Shown here: positions 46,712-58,500 of the stretch, piece after piece
Layout: every line of letters starts with the position of its first letter
How positions within the stretch are numbered: position 1 is the first letter of the stretch
From: Diplosphaera chodatii
Lineage: Eukaryota; Chlorophyta; Trebouxiophyceae; Prasiolales; Stichococcaceae
DNA: 64,000 nucleotides
Direction: 5' to 3'
Assembly: GCA_032358165.1 (NCBI GenBank)
Contig: JAALGY010000015.1
Coordinates: 434,001 to 498,000 of the forward strand
Program-made: the position numbers and the translations under genes
The notes under the pieces: model-generated
Told to the model about the DNA's origin: nothing
The model's input: only the letters and a program-made list of their open reading frames with translations
The model's database searches: none

Positions 46712-47392
46712 TTTTGCCCAGCCAAAACCAGCTGTAGAGGCACTGCCGCATCAAACGGTAGTACCCACACGGCCTTGCAGCACTAGTGCTAGGATGCACT
46801 GCGCACATCATTGTTTCTGCACAGCCTTGCAACACTTGGACCTTGCAGCTATTGGGACACTGAACCGAAACTGAAACAAGCATGCAACCAGCATGCAGAT
46901 TGTCTCTGCTGTTATTGTACATGGTAGATACATGTCTATTGAAGTCCAGCCACCCTTACGCTCGACTGCCAACTGTGACAGGCAAGTCTCAGGAGGCCAT
47001 TGCAGATGGATTGGTGGGCCTACACTTGCCTGTCAATATGTGCTCTTGCACAGGCTATGCGACGGACCCTCTAGCACCGCCCTCCTGTTTCTGCGTGCCC
47101 TGCCTATCCCTGCCCATTTCGGACATCGTGCCGCCCATACCGCCAGGGTCAAACTGCCAGGGCGGGCCTGCTGCCGCGGCTACTGTCAAACCTCAGCTAC
47201 GCCACTGCGTTCATGCCCAGCCAGCGGCTACCGCCTCGTCTGTTGAGTGGCGGACGCCTGCCGGCATGCCACATTGCTGGCCCAAGCTGAAGGTTGCTGC
47301 TGTCTGCATGAGGGAGGCAGCACGCCGCGGTGTCATTAGCCAGGGTGCATTACCTAGGGCGTGCAGCACCAAGTTCTGGGACTTCTCAGGCC
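46712..47392. other. Convergent spacer
   Basis: This is the 3' flank of both the GT-B-like gene and the 2H phosphoesterase gene. I see no coding pattern that belongs to a known family. Confidence 0.45.
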
Positions 47393-49467
47393 CTAGGCAG
47401 GTGGTTCGTGAGACACAGACCCAACTACAACACTAGATCGTGCCTGGTAGTACTCATTGTGTCGTCGCCCCGCCATGCTGCACAGCTGCACAGTGCTCAC
47501 GCCGGCCGTCCCACCCAGGATGCTGGTATGCTCCGCATACGCAGCCTGCACATGTGTCATCTAACATGTGCAGATGGCACTCCAGGCGGGCTCTGAAGGC
47601 CAGGCAGTGTTGCATGCCAACGTGCACACAGCCTGAGTCACGACATCTGCAGTAAGCTGCGTGGTGCAGATGGAGGGAGACCACGCAACAAGCCACCTGC
47701 ACTCACCTCGGGGATCTTCCGCACAGATCCACGGCCGCGGCCAGACATCGCACTGAGCTTTGCTATCGTCACGTGGGGAGTGAAGCCGCCGCGCCCCTGA
47801 TCAACATCCACGCCTGCTGCTGACAGGTGCCGCCGCACGTGCTGCGCCAGGCGCTGCAGGGTGTCCGCTCCGCCATCTGGTACCACATCCAGGTAAAGCA
47901 CCTGTGCAAGAGCGCACCGCATCCTGTTTGCGCGAAGCTGCAGCCACCCTGCCAGAGGCTGATGCACGCGCCACTCGCTTGGTGCTGTTGCGATCACATG
48001 CAACCTGCCCACTAGTCGCAGGCAGGTCCAATCCCCTTCGGGCATGCTGCTCACCTTGTGGTTGAAGTGGCTCAGGCCAGCGAGGGAAAGTTGGAAGGGC
48101 TCGAGCAGCCCGGCCGGGGCAGCGTCACCCAATGCCATCACCGCGTCACAGCAGTCCTGCAGGTGCTCCTCTGCAGCACAATGCAGCCGTGCGTAATATG
48201 GTGCACCCCGGAATCGTACCCCGGCACATGCTGTCGGGCAGCAACTGGGTTGGCGCATCATGCCCCATCACCTCCTCTCTGCACTCCCAAGGCAGGTGCT
48301 CACCGGTGGCGAGGTGCATGACGCCGAGGGTGATGTGAGCCGTGCAGCTGGCCACGCAGGCGCGCTGCAGGGCCGGGGTGTGGGCCGCCAGCGCCTGCTG
48401 CACTGTGGCCAGCGCCGCCACCACCCCTGGCTCCTGAACACATGCACCTGACACAAGCTATATTTTGCATGCTGTCACACCCCACTTGCAGGCATGTCAG
48501 AGAGAGGAAGCCCTCGTCGACTGTGATGCTGCAGTCATGCCACAGCAAGAGCAAGCTCAGGGAGACGCACCTGACAGAGCGGGACAGCTACGAAATGCGT
48601 CGGGCGCTGAGGCTCAGGCCGGCCGCCTCTGTCGCGCTTCCGATGCCTGGCTGCCTGGCCTGGTGTCGCTCTGTCTGCCGACCCCGTGGCTGTTGATGCA
48701 TGTATTGACACCCCTGTTGGTCCACTTGATGCACCCACGCCTCCAGCTGCAGCAGAAACACTGCCAGCAGCATCAGGCGCGTGCGGTGGCTCCTCTGCAC
48801 CTCCTGCGGCCGCACCAAGCCCGGCAGAAGGCGCTGATCTGGCGTCTGGACCTACAATGGCTGTATTGCTGCTCTTCTTCTGGCCAGGCACAGGCTTGTT
48901 CGCATGCTGCAGGTGCTGCTCTGTGTGTGCTGCGCTGTCATGGTTCCCATCAGGCGTCCACAAGGCTGCCTGATCAGCCTCTACCTGCCGGTCATCTCCT
49001 GAAGCCGAGATGAGTCTGCTAGCGGGTGTAGCAGCCAGTGCGTCACGACCGTCGCAGATCCTACTGCCTGTGGCGCCAGTGCCAGGCCTGATTAAGCCGC
49101 TGGGCGGGATGCAGGGTGGTGTGTCCGGCGGGCTGGACTGGGCTGCCGCTGCACTGGCTGCTGCGTGTGCCGCTGCCGCTGCGGTGCTCTGGCATGCTGT
49201 GCCCTCAAGTGTCTTGCGCTGCACTGCTCCTGGGTGGGCTGCAGCTTTTGGCGCACTCTGCCTAGGCTCATGAGAAAGCGACGCCATCATGCGTGCGGCA
49301 TGTGAACCAGAACCGAATGCCTTGGCGTGCCAGAGGTTCCTCACATCAACACCACTTGAGGGTCGCCAGGCTGGACGGTGCATCACTTGCTTGTCATTCA
49401 GCACACTGCATGCGAATGGCGCAATGCATGCTGCCCCTGACATGTACTGGCTGAAGGTCCGATGCAC
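47393..49467 (-). CDS. 2H phosphoesterase-superfamily protein (AKAP7/ASCC1-like)
   Basis: A member of the 2H family, which acts on 2',5' or cyclic phosphodiesters of RNA or nucleotides with two H-x-T/S motifs. The first exon has a long Ala/Ser/Pro-rich N-terminus, then RPTHFVAVPLCQVRLPELAL (about 48550-48610). A later exon (about 48305-48430) has VVAALATVQQALAAHTPALQ and the first motif, AHITLGVMHL. Next come LLEPFQLSLAGLSHFNHK and VLYLDVVPDGGADTLQRLAQ. The second motif is in FTPHVTIAKLSAM (about 47750). The last exon reads LCSMAGRRHNEYYQARSSV, matching the LCSM...YY end of AKAP7/ASCC1 proteins, and stops at 47393. Both catalytic motifs are intact. An exon between 47500 and 47700 is unresolved. 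Start candidates are 49467 and 49290, and the second seems likelier. Confidence 0.84.
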
Positions 49468-49955
49468 ATCACGTAGGCAAGAGATCTACGTACATGATGC
49501 GGCACATCCTTGTGCAGACGGATTGTGAGTGAGCAGACTGCTGCACTGCAGCTACATGCAAGTTGCACCACTCAGATCAACCTGCATCCTGCATGCTGAC
49601 CCAGCGTCTGCAGACATGCATATCACTATTCACTATCTCATTGCAACCTTTGATCAGTGCGTGATACACTCATCTACAAGTCGTCTGAAGTCTGCAACAC
49701 CGTCGCTATCTCCTACCGCAACGAGAGTTTGACCACCGGAAGCACACACAATGTGGTGAGATAAGCACAAGTCTATCTTGCCTGAAGTGCTGCACTGTCT
49801 CACATCACACCTGCTACATTGCGATGCTGGTCCTCTGACGCGCACGAAACCGTTGTCTTCATCATGAGCAAAGCATTCTTGATGATTTACATCATGCATG
49901 ATGCGCCATGGTCATGCAGGAGTTCGCATGCAGAGCTGCTGTTCACGCCACAGAC

Positions 49956-50138
49956 ATGAGCCGAGTGTCACCCAAAGGGCGGAGCAACGCACTCGTGGGC
50001 GGTGCGCTGCTATTGGCAGCAATTGCCGGCGGCAGCTTCCCGTTTTGGTACACACGCTCAGCAGGACCCATCGTGCGCTTCCCTCAAGCGCTATCTGCAA
50101 GTCTACCTGTTGTTGCCTGTCTTGAGCTGCTTGCATGA
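49956..50138 (+). CDS. Small open frame with one predicted membrane segment
   Basis: A 60-codon frame from ATG 49956 reads MSRVSPKGRSNALVGGALLL, then AAIAGGSFPFWYTRSAG. This is a basic start, a hydrophobic helix and an aromatic end, as in small organelle membrane proteins. I recognise no family. It lies in an otherwise gene-poor stretch between the 2H gene and CYP38 and could be chance. Confidence 0.28.
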   Translation: MSRVSPKGRSNALVGGALLLAAIAGGSFPFWYTRSAGPIVRFPQALSASLPVVACLELLA

Positions 50139-50563
50139 TGTAAACATCGTATAATTCATCTGATTGTAGCATGCTGGCAGCATGCACACGTGTCTTGGCT
50201 GTGGGCCGGCTGACGGCTGGAACATTTGCCATTGCAGCAACACGCAGACAAGGCGTTGGGCAACAATCAGATCATGCGTGGGCCATATGTCAACACTGGC
50301 TCCAAGGATATCGGTCCAGATATGCCGCGCAAGTGACAGCCTGTGGTGGATCAGCCAGCAGCGCACGGCAGCGACCAGAGGGTGTTACTGGGGAATCAAA
50401 GCAGTGGGTTTGACTGCTGCAGCAGGCTGTAGTGTGCGGCGCAGCAGGCACAGCATCATGCAGCAGACAGCTGACATGCGCTGCAGACATGGCAGTCATG
50501 GCACCTGCCGGCCCGTTCCATTTGTGACCTGTCAGCCACCAGCTCAGTGGAGGCGCCGGTACC

Positions 50564-53332
50564 ATGCAACCCACACGCATGCAACAGCGTCCGGGCAGCA
50601 CCCCGCAGCACGGAGCACCCTCCAGCAGAAACAGATGGCAGAGGTGATACGTGCTTCCATTGCTGCTCAACTGATTGTGTCAGTTGCCGCCTCCACACAT
50701 GGCATGGTCGCAGTAGCGCGGCATATCGGCAAGGGTGATGTGAGCGCCCAAAGAGTTCATTCGCATCACATCGCAGACATCGGATGCGGATTCCGGCAGA
50801 CTGGACAGGCCGCTGCCACGTCGGTTTGCGGCAGCACTGGCAGCAGCAGCACTGGCGCTGGCGCCAATCGCTGGCCCTGTAGTACTGCCGCTGCCGGCTG
50901 CTGCAGTGCTGAACTCGCCGAATGCGCAGATTGCACGGAGTGCTGATGTGGCGCTGCGGCGAGCCATCCCAGGCAACAATGGGTACATGCGCAGCGTGCA
51001 GGTACATTTGTAGCTGCAAGAGCTATTGACTTCTCGCATGTCCTCAGACGTCTCTCATCGTGTGATGGGTTTCACCTTAGGCCTGCCAGGAGCATCGTTC
51101 AGATGCCCTTGATACATCTGGTAGCCAGGCAAACAGCCTGCTGACCAATAATTTTGTGCTGGGGGGGCATTGCATGAGTTGTATATGTACTGCCTGCAGT
51201 CGAAGCTGGAGAGCATCCAGTTCAAGCTGCGCATTCCGCAGCGCAAGCCGTGGGGCGCCATCAATGAGGACGCCACCAGCGCAGCCATCACCATGGGACA
51301 GACGGACAAGGTGCGCCCTGATCATTGCGATGGGTTGATCAAAGGTGTTGGCGCAAGCCTAGTGAGTGAGAACTGGGCTCACAGTGCTCGCAGAGGCACT
51401 GTCGCACTGGCAGCCCCTCAATGCTAAGTCATCACGGCAGCTGCAGCTGTCACCGGCTGCCATGCGCGCAAACTGAAGCGAACCAAGGCTGCAGCGGAGG
51501 TGCCTAGCAAGACATCTTGTCAGCAGACTTGACCCTACACGCAGGTGCTGGAGGGGACGCCAGCCGGGAAGGAAGATGTAGGAAGGAAGCTGGTGGGCGA
51601 CATACAGGAGGGGCTGCGCCGCCTGAAGGGCGTCATCGACCAGCAGGACCCCGGCAAGGTGTCCTTCAGGTGCGGCCGGGGGGCGGCCTGCACAGCTTTG
51701 TGGCGACACACTGCATGTGCCGCCATCGCTCGTTGCAGCACTGTGCTTGAGCCTGTCCTGTCCCAACCACCAGCATGGCGTCTGAGCGTCGATGTGTGGT
51801 CCTGTTGACAGCCTTCATCAGGCACTGCAGCCATTTTCAGCACACCATCAGGCGCACAGAGGCTTCAGACGGATGCAATCACTGTGGTTGCTGCACAATG
51901 CAGGGTTGCAGATGTCCTGAAGGACGTGGGTGAGCTGGAGATCCTGCAGGCGCCAGGCCTGCCCTCCATCATACCCAAAGAGTATGCCAATCTCCCACAC
52001 TTGACAGGTGGGGATGCTGCGCTCAGGCGCCAGTCTGGCCTCATCATAGGAAGTGCCATGACCATGTACAGGGTTGCACGGGTTGGTGTGCACAGATGAT
52101 GAAGCTGTGCTAGCAGTTGACGCATGCTCTATTGGGGCTGTCGCGCAGGCCGCGCAACAGTGGAGCTGACAATCGAGAAGCGGGACGGCTCGCTGGCGTA
52201 TGTGACAAACGAGGGCGGCGGTCCCCAAAAGGAGGTGCACCGGCACACAGTGGATATGCCGTCAAACACACAGTCGTTGTTGCGTCTCCATGGTGACCAG
52301 ACACTGCAGGTGCGGATGATCAAGGCGGCAGCAATGCAATGAGGCGAAGCATTGCTCTCACATTTACCCTTGTGGACACTGCAGGCGCACCTGACGCTGG
52401 TGCTCGACGGCTACTCGGCGCCGGTGACGGCCGGCAACTTCGTCCGCAACGTGCTGGAGGGCACCTACACCGGCGCCGCGCTGAAGGTGGACCAGGGCGC
52501 GGTGCTGGCAGGCGGCGGCGCGGTCGGCGGTGAGGCCTGCCTGCTCATGCAAGGGGCTAACATACCATAGCTGTCGCTGCACAGCAGGGGCACGAGGGTC
52601 AGCCTCTCATGCGGACGCGCACAGTCGGGACCTTGTGCATCCCTCGACCGCTTTGCCAGGAGTGAGTCCCGATCTGCAACCCCCAGGCCGCACGCTGCCG
52701 CTAGAGATGCTGCCGATCGGGCAGTTTGACATCGTGTACCGCTCCCCGCTGGACGTCCGCGGAGGCGAGCTGCCGGTGTTGCCGCTGTCCATCTACGGGG
52801 CGCTAGCCATGAGCCACGGGCCCGACGGCGCAGAGGGCACCGCCGCCGCCGACGAATTCTTCATCTACAAGTTCGACAGGTTGGTCGGGACCAGACTCGT
52901 GTCAGCCGCCGTGCGTTTCTTTGGAAGATGAGCACAGCAGTGCGCAGCTCACAACATGCAATCCCTTCCCGTCATTGACCGCAGGCAGTCCTCAGGGCTG
53001 GCGGGGCTGAGCTTTGACGAGGGCGAGTTTGGCGTATTTGGTTATGTCACACAGGTCAGGGTTGTTGCTTCAGTGTGGGATGCACATTTTAGGCACTGCC
53101 AAGCCCCATGCAACCTCACTAACACCAGCACAGGACTGCTGAGCAACTCAGCGGGGTCGAACGCCACTATATACACTGCTGTTCGCAGGGCACTGAGATC
53201 ATCCCGCAGCTCAACAATGGCGATGTCATCACGGGCGCCCGCCTCACAAGGGGTGGCGAGCGGCTGGTGAATGCGCCCGCAACGATTGCTGAGCGTGCCA
53301 TGAAGACCAGCGTCATGTACAGCATGCCATGA
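50564..53332 (+). CDS. CYP38: Thylakoid-lumen cyclophilin-type immunophilin CYP38 (TLP40)
   Basis: CYP38/TLP40 is a lumenal protein needed to assemble and repair photosystem II; its cyclophilin domain is degenerate. Exons in phase: 50564-50643, 50800-51001, 51200-51310, 51545-51669, 51904-52017, 52149-52309, 52385-52529, 52660-52879, 52985-53054, 53189-53332. The start gives a basic transit segment, then RRFAAALAAAALALAPIAGP, a twin-Arg plus hydrophobic lumen signal, then AAAVLNSPNAQIARSADVAL. The helical domain has FKLRIPQRKPWGAINEDATS, KLVGDIQEGLRRLKGVIDQQ and PSIIPKEYANLPHLTG. The cyclophilin part has GRATVELTIEKRDG, LTLVLDGYSAPVTAGNFVRN, LPIGQFDIVYRSPLDVRGGE, GALAMSHGP and DEGEFGVFGYVTQGTEIIPQ, and ends MKTSVMYSMP. 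The first exon and Met are inferred from phase. The rest is firm. Confidence 0.93.
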
Positions 53333-53581
53333 CGTCAGCCGCAGCCTTTGCACAGCAGAGTGTCATGACGCACTGACGGTCGTCTGCTGGCAGAAGTGGC
53401 AAAGCCATGGTCAGCATTCCAAAAGTGCTGTCTGAGTGGTCCGGAGTAATCAAAGTCAAATTCAGATGATGTGCTCACGCTATCCACCGCTCTCATGCTC
53501 AGAAGCTTAGCACACCCGAGAGCTGACCGCCTACGAGCAGCGGGTCTCTGATCAGCACCGGCACAGTCACAAGCCCTCCGA
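53333..53581. other. Short convergent 3' spacer between CYP38 and the PDZ gene
   Basis: Only about 250 bp separates the two stop codons, so the 3' UTRs probably abut or overlap. Confidence 0.5.
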
Positions 53582-54470
53582 CTACGTTGATGGCCGAGAC
53601 AGCTCCAGCTCGACCTCAAAGATGCCCCAGCGCTGCAGCAGCACAGCAGGTCAGTCAGCTTCGGACTGTTGGAGCTGAAACGCCGGTAAGCAAGACACAT
53701 GCAGCACGGCCAGGCCTGTCATTGTGTTGCACCTCATTGTTGGAGGAAATGGCTGCCATGACAGTCTTGAAGTCCTGCCAGCGAGAACAGCTGTTGTCAG
53801 CATCCCCAAAACATGCAGTCTGAGCAGCATCACTGGAGAGCAGATCAGCTACCGTTGCAATGACGGCCATGACAAAACAACATCCAGTACCTCGCCGTCG
53901 CAGGGAAACATGATGGGGACGTAATCCTCAAAGGGCCGCGCCCCATGGCCGCGCTTGGCATACTCCCCCGACTTGCCCTCCTTAAGGACATACGCCCGAG
54001 TCTGCCGAACCACATCCCCGACCTGCAGAGCGCACAAGGTCAAAGCATCAGAAGGTGTTTGAACTAAGGCTGCCAACCTCTTGCTTTGCACATCTGCATG
54101 CATGAGGCTTCAGTGAGGCGGATCACAGCAGCCAAGCTTGTTGGTGACAAGGGTTTTGCAGGACGCCAGCATCGCATGCCTACCTGGATGCTGCCGTCCT
54201 CTGCGGCATTGCCGCCCTCGACAAGGGACTCCACAAACACCTGCGGCGCTGCCACTGAAGGCAGTCCCCCTGCCCACCCCGATCCATGTGCAGACCTGTC
54301 GAAGCTTGCGGGACAACCACAAGCTTGTGACACCAACACCGCACCTCGCCGCCCTTGCCCTCAGCCAGCACCATGCCCATCGGCTTGCGCAGCGTGACGT
54401 TGATGCGCTGGCCGCTGTCTGCCTTCTCGTCCACTGCGCTCTGCTCCTCGCTGCTGCGCCGGTCACAGAG
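53582..54470 (-). CDS. PDZ-domain protein, probably plastid-targeted (N-terminus unresolved)
   Basis: Minus-strand exons assemble into one PDZ fold. INVTLRKPMGMVLAEGKGGE (about 54370-54430) holds the ligand-binding loop. It is followed by VFVESLVEGGNAAEDGSIQ, then VGDVVRQTRAYVLKEGKSGE and ARPFEDYVPIMFPCDGE (about 53909-54022). A short exon at about 53738-53781 reads DFKTVMAAISSNNE. The last exon, RWGIFEVELELSRPST, ends at stop 53582. The order KP(L/M)G, GGNAA, GD and VMAAI-SN-RWG is typical of single-PDZ plastid proteins of plants and algae. These act as scaffolds, for example in photosystem II assembly. The N-terminal exon(s), probably a transit peptide, should lie within 54471-55500 but could not be placed. 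Confidence 0.72.
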
Positions 54471-55519
54471 CAGCGGTGATGATGACGATGGCGAAGACCA
54501 TGCTGATGTACGGGGTGTGATCAGATGTCATTCATGTACGAACCATACACGCCGAGATCTACCACATCGCGCTGCGTACAACAGGCGACACCCTCGTTGC
54601 TTGTCGCATCATAGGCAGTACGTGCACCTGAGGTCAGTGGTGGCACCAGCATCAGCGCTGGAGCTCTGCCGGATACACTGGCGTCTGAGCCTGCTGCAAG
54701 GCTGACTCAAGCTGCTGCGTTGATGTGTTTGCTGCCGGGACAGCAGCTTATGGGCGCTGCAACTGCATGCAGGGCGTGGCACACTGCAAGGCCTCATGTA
54801 TGATCTGCCGTGCAGGCCTGCGATATCGCCAGGCACCATTGTGGGTGCAGCATACATGGTAGCGGTCGATCTGAGACTGCAGCACGATCTAGTTGTGCCC
54901 AGAAAGTCCGCCTGCAACAAGTGATCTCCTGCGAGCAGCCCACGTGCGCGCAAGCAGCCTGCACGGTAGCTGCTTCCTGCAACCGACTGCCAGGACTGTC
55001 TCTGACTGAACACATGTCGACAAGAAGATAGTCCACAGGTCGTTACACGGCCTTGATACTGCTTGTATGAGGTCCTGCCAGCATGCTGTCCTTCCCTACT
55101 TACAAGGTTGTACACATACAACAGGCTGGGCGCACGTTCAGCGTCTCATGCATGTGCAGATGCACACAGACGGACGGCAGGGCTTACAATACGGCATATG
55201 AAGTGCAGGTGTTTCCGTCCAGGCAACCGTTTCAAACGCCTTGCAATCCAATGTGGCTGACTCAGTGCGTCCTGGGCTGAGGGTGTGCTCTGCAAGTTGG
55301 GTCGTTTGCAAGATTGGCATGCAACTTGCGTGACATGGTGGAGTCTCACCTGTATCAAGGTGATATGCTAGACTGCCTCCTGTGCCGACATGCTGGGCGC
55401 AGCACCGGCCACGGCTGCACGCCGCTCTCGCAACTTTGGTAGGCACAACTGGCGCAACCTGAGCAGACTGCACCCACTGCAGCTCGCCTCCCCGCCGCAC
55501 CCGCACCCTACCCCGCTCC
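54471..55519. other. Region upstream of the PDZ core, probable 5' exons not resolved
   Basis: On the minus strand a segment near 54670-54740 reads TQQLESALQQAQTPVYPAEL, which looks coding but runs into a stop. An Arg-rich start near 55533 (MPRSSCEERGRVRVRRGG) overlaps the end of the BRCT gene in another frame. I could not join either to the PDZ exons. Confidence 0.35.
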
Positions 55520-58500
55520 TCACAGCTGGAGCGGGGCATCAGCGCTACCGCCGCCACGGCTGCCGACCAGGCGGGCGATGCGCGCCTTGCTGGCCTCCGC
55601 AGCGTCGTCGGGGACGCTCAAGGCGGTCGTGCGCCTCGTGGCCGGCCGCACAGGCGCCGTCACCTCGTACTCCACCTGGGTTCAGGGTTTGGGGTAAGCA
55701 CACGCCGTACAGCGGGACGGCAAAAGTATGGCAAGCAGGCTTGTCAAGGGCATTTGCCGTTGGTGCTAAACAGCGAGACCCTAAAAGGCTTACAACGAGA
55801 CATGAAATGCGCAGCCGTGCTAGGTCCACAGATCGTGGCGAGGCGCTCACCCGCTGTGAGAACTCCAGCTGCGATGCCGGCGGGGCGCCACCGCCGCCGC
55901 CCCTCGCCGCCTTGCTGCCGCGCCCAGGCGGCTCCGGTCCGCCGTGCCGCTTCCGCCCGCCTTCCGCCTTCCTGCCGCCAGAGCCGCGGGAGCCCTCCGA
56001 ATCGCCGCCGCTGAGCTGCCTGCATGCACAGGCAGGCAGCTGCGGGTTGCTGGCTGGTGTGATCTTGATGGGGGAGCTGACAGCTGGAGTGCTGTACCCT
56101 GGAAAGGGCCTACTCATCTCCACCTGGGCAGCACGCATCAGCTACCTTGCAAGCGGTAAGACTCACACAAGCGCACCGGTTGGGCCTTGGGCGAGACATA
56201 CCCACAGGGAGCGCCGGCAAAGGGTCGTCTGCAGAGTGACAACAACCTAGAGTCATGTAAATGGCAGCACAACGCTACCCTGATGCTGGCAACTCCCAGA
56301 CCACAGCAGCTGCTGCGACACTCACATGTGCGGAATGTTGCGAATGCAGCTTGCAGATGGTGCCTGAACCCCGTGTCGCCAAAGCAAGGGTTTGCAGGTC
56401 CACGATGGCAGTCTGATAGTCAGTGCGGCGCCGCCTGCAGATCCCGGCAACAGGCTGCCGCCACCGCTTCGGCGCTGCACCGCACGGCAGTCATCTTGCT
56501 CTGCACCGACACGGCCTTTTCCGGCGCACCCGCAAAGGCGTCGGTGATCTGGGAGGCCGCGATGCTGGCCAGGCTGGCCGCACCAGGCCCAAGGGCGGGG
56601 TTCAGGGCCTCTCGGCTGCGCTGCTGCTCCACAAGGCCATTCAGATGATCCCACGCCGCATCCTCATCATCAGCCTCCGTGTTGGCAGTCCCCGCGGGCA
56701 GCTGGCTGCAGTCCCCGGCCTGGTTGCGATCGCCATCAGCAGCGGCCTGCTGTGTTGCGGCCGCAGCCACGACGGCTTGCCTGTAAAAAGAAGGTAGCCA
56801 GCCACTGCATGAGTCGCATGGCACTAAATACCTCGTTGCAGGACGTGTCCACTTGGAGGAGCCGACCTCGTGACCGCAGCACTGCAAATGATGACAGCAC
56901 CTGAGCCGGGCAGCTTTGCCGGGGCCGCCGCTGTTGGGTCCGGGGCCCGCAGCCTCAATGCCGACCGGCTCGGCACTGCCCTGCGCCATGGCTGCAGCCG
57001 CGCCGCGCACGGCTGCCTCGGGCGCCGCCGACGCTGTGGCCTGGCCGCACGACGACGCCGCCCTCGCAGCGCTGCGGCGGCTGCGACGGCTGCCGGTGTC
57101 CTGCAGTTTGCAGGCCAAAAAAAATCTAAACCATCTTTCCAATCTGATCTTGGCTCCAAGCCATGCCCTTGGCCTCGTGGCGGTCTGAAAGCTGCGGAGG
57201 TGGTTCCATGAAGTCGACACTTCTCACCGGTGGCAGGAAGGTGTCCAGCAGGGATGGCCTGGGCTTTGTTGGCGGCGGCTGCGGCGGCTTATCACTGACG
57301 GGCATTGCTGCCGGGTCCCCGCTGACAGCCGCCGCTGCTGGAGCGGCTGCAGCACAGGCTGCTGTGGGACGAGCAGCAGGTGGAGCCGCTGCGACGCTGC
57401 CGCTGGCCTGTCCTGCTGCCACCAGTGCTGATGCAGGTGTTGCTGATGTGAGCAGAGCGGCGGCCGCCGGTGGCGGCAGCGCTGCTGATGGCTGCGCAGA
57501 TGTGGTCCCCTGCCCGGCTGCTGCAGCACCAGCTGCTGGCTCAGCAGCAGCTGCACTGGCCGTCTCTGGCGGTCTCAGCTGCACCCCAGGCAGTCGCCCT
57601 GCAGCAGCCGAGGCTGCTGGCGCGACTGGTTCAGGCCCTGCCCGGCCGTCGTCCCCACCCCGCAGCAGCTCTGCACACACCAGGACCCATCTTACACCGC
57701 TCATTGCACGGTGTAATCCAGGCTGCATCGGGCTGCGATGTGCCGATGCTGCTTATTGGCCTGGCTTTGGCTGGCAGGGCAGACAGTGCGCCTGGTGTGA
57801 CGGACCAAGGGGCTGGCGGGGCTGTGGCCGCTTGGGCGGGGGGCAGTTGGAGTCCCGCCCTGCTGGCGCGGTACCGCCCGGCAAAGTCCCCGCGCCCTGT
57901 GCGACGCTGTGGATGTCCCCTACTCCAGCTGCATATGAGCGTCACACAACCCCAGTGACTGCCACTGAGATGGCGCAGCTGCTGGGGTGCACAGCTGACC
58001 GGAGCATCGCTCCCGCAGCCTGACTGCGTACGAATGCACCTGGGGTGTCGCCGGGACGGGCCGCCTGGCTGGCGGGGACCCCGCTGTGCGCTGCCTGCGT
58101 GTTCTCGACCCCCGCCGCACCGGCAGCCACGCCCGCCTGCAGCAGCACGACGTCACAGGCGGTGTGCATGCCCTGAGCTCACTGTCTCGCTGCTGCAGCA
58201 TGGCGCATGTGTGGTACAACTCGAGCTGGAAGAGGGTGGACAGCCGGACAGAAGCACGCCAGAAATACACTGCTCGTCGTTGGCACGGGTGTGTGGTGCT
58301 CATTGCCGACGAGTGTTGCCCACGGCAAAGCTACCCGATACATAGTATATTAATTGCAATGGTGAATACAGAAAAACAGCTGAAATTACTCGGTGCGCTT
58401 TGACGCTGGCTGCGAGGGCATGCACCTGGCTGCCAGCGCGCACAGCCTCCTCCTCGCCCTCTGCCGGTGGCCCCGGCTCATACCGCTTGTCATTCACATC

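Noticed and set aside
57163..58023. A 286-codon plus-strand frame in the BRCT gene tail
   Set aside because: It is a Gly/Ala-rich shadow of the minus-strand low-complexity exon, with no domain and no splice logic on its own strand.
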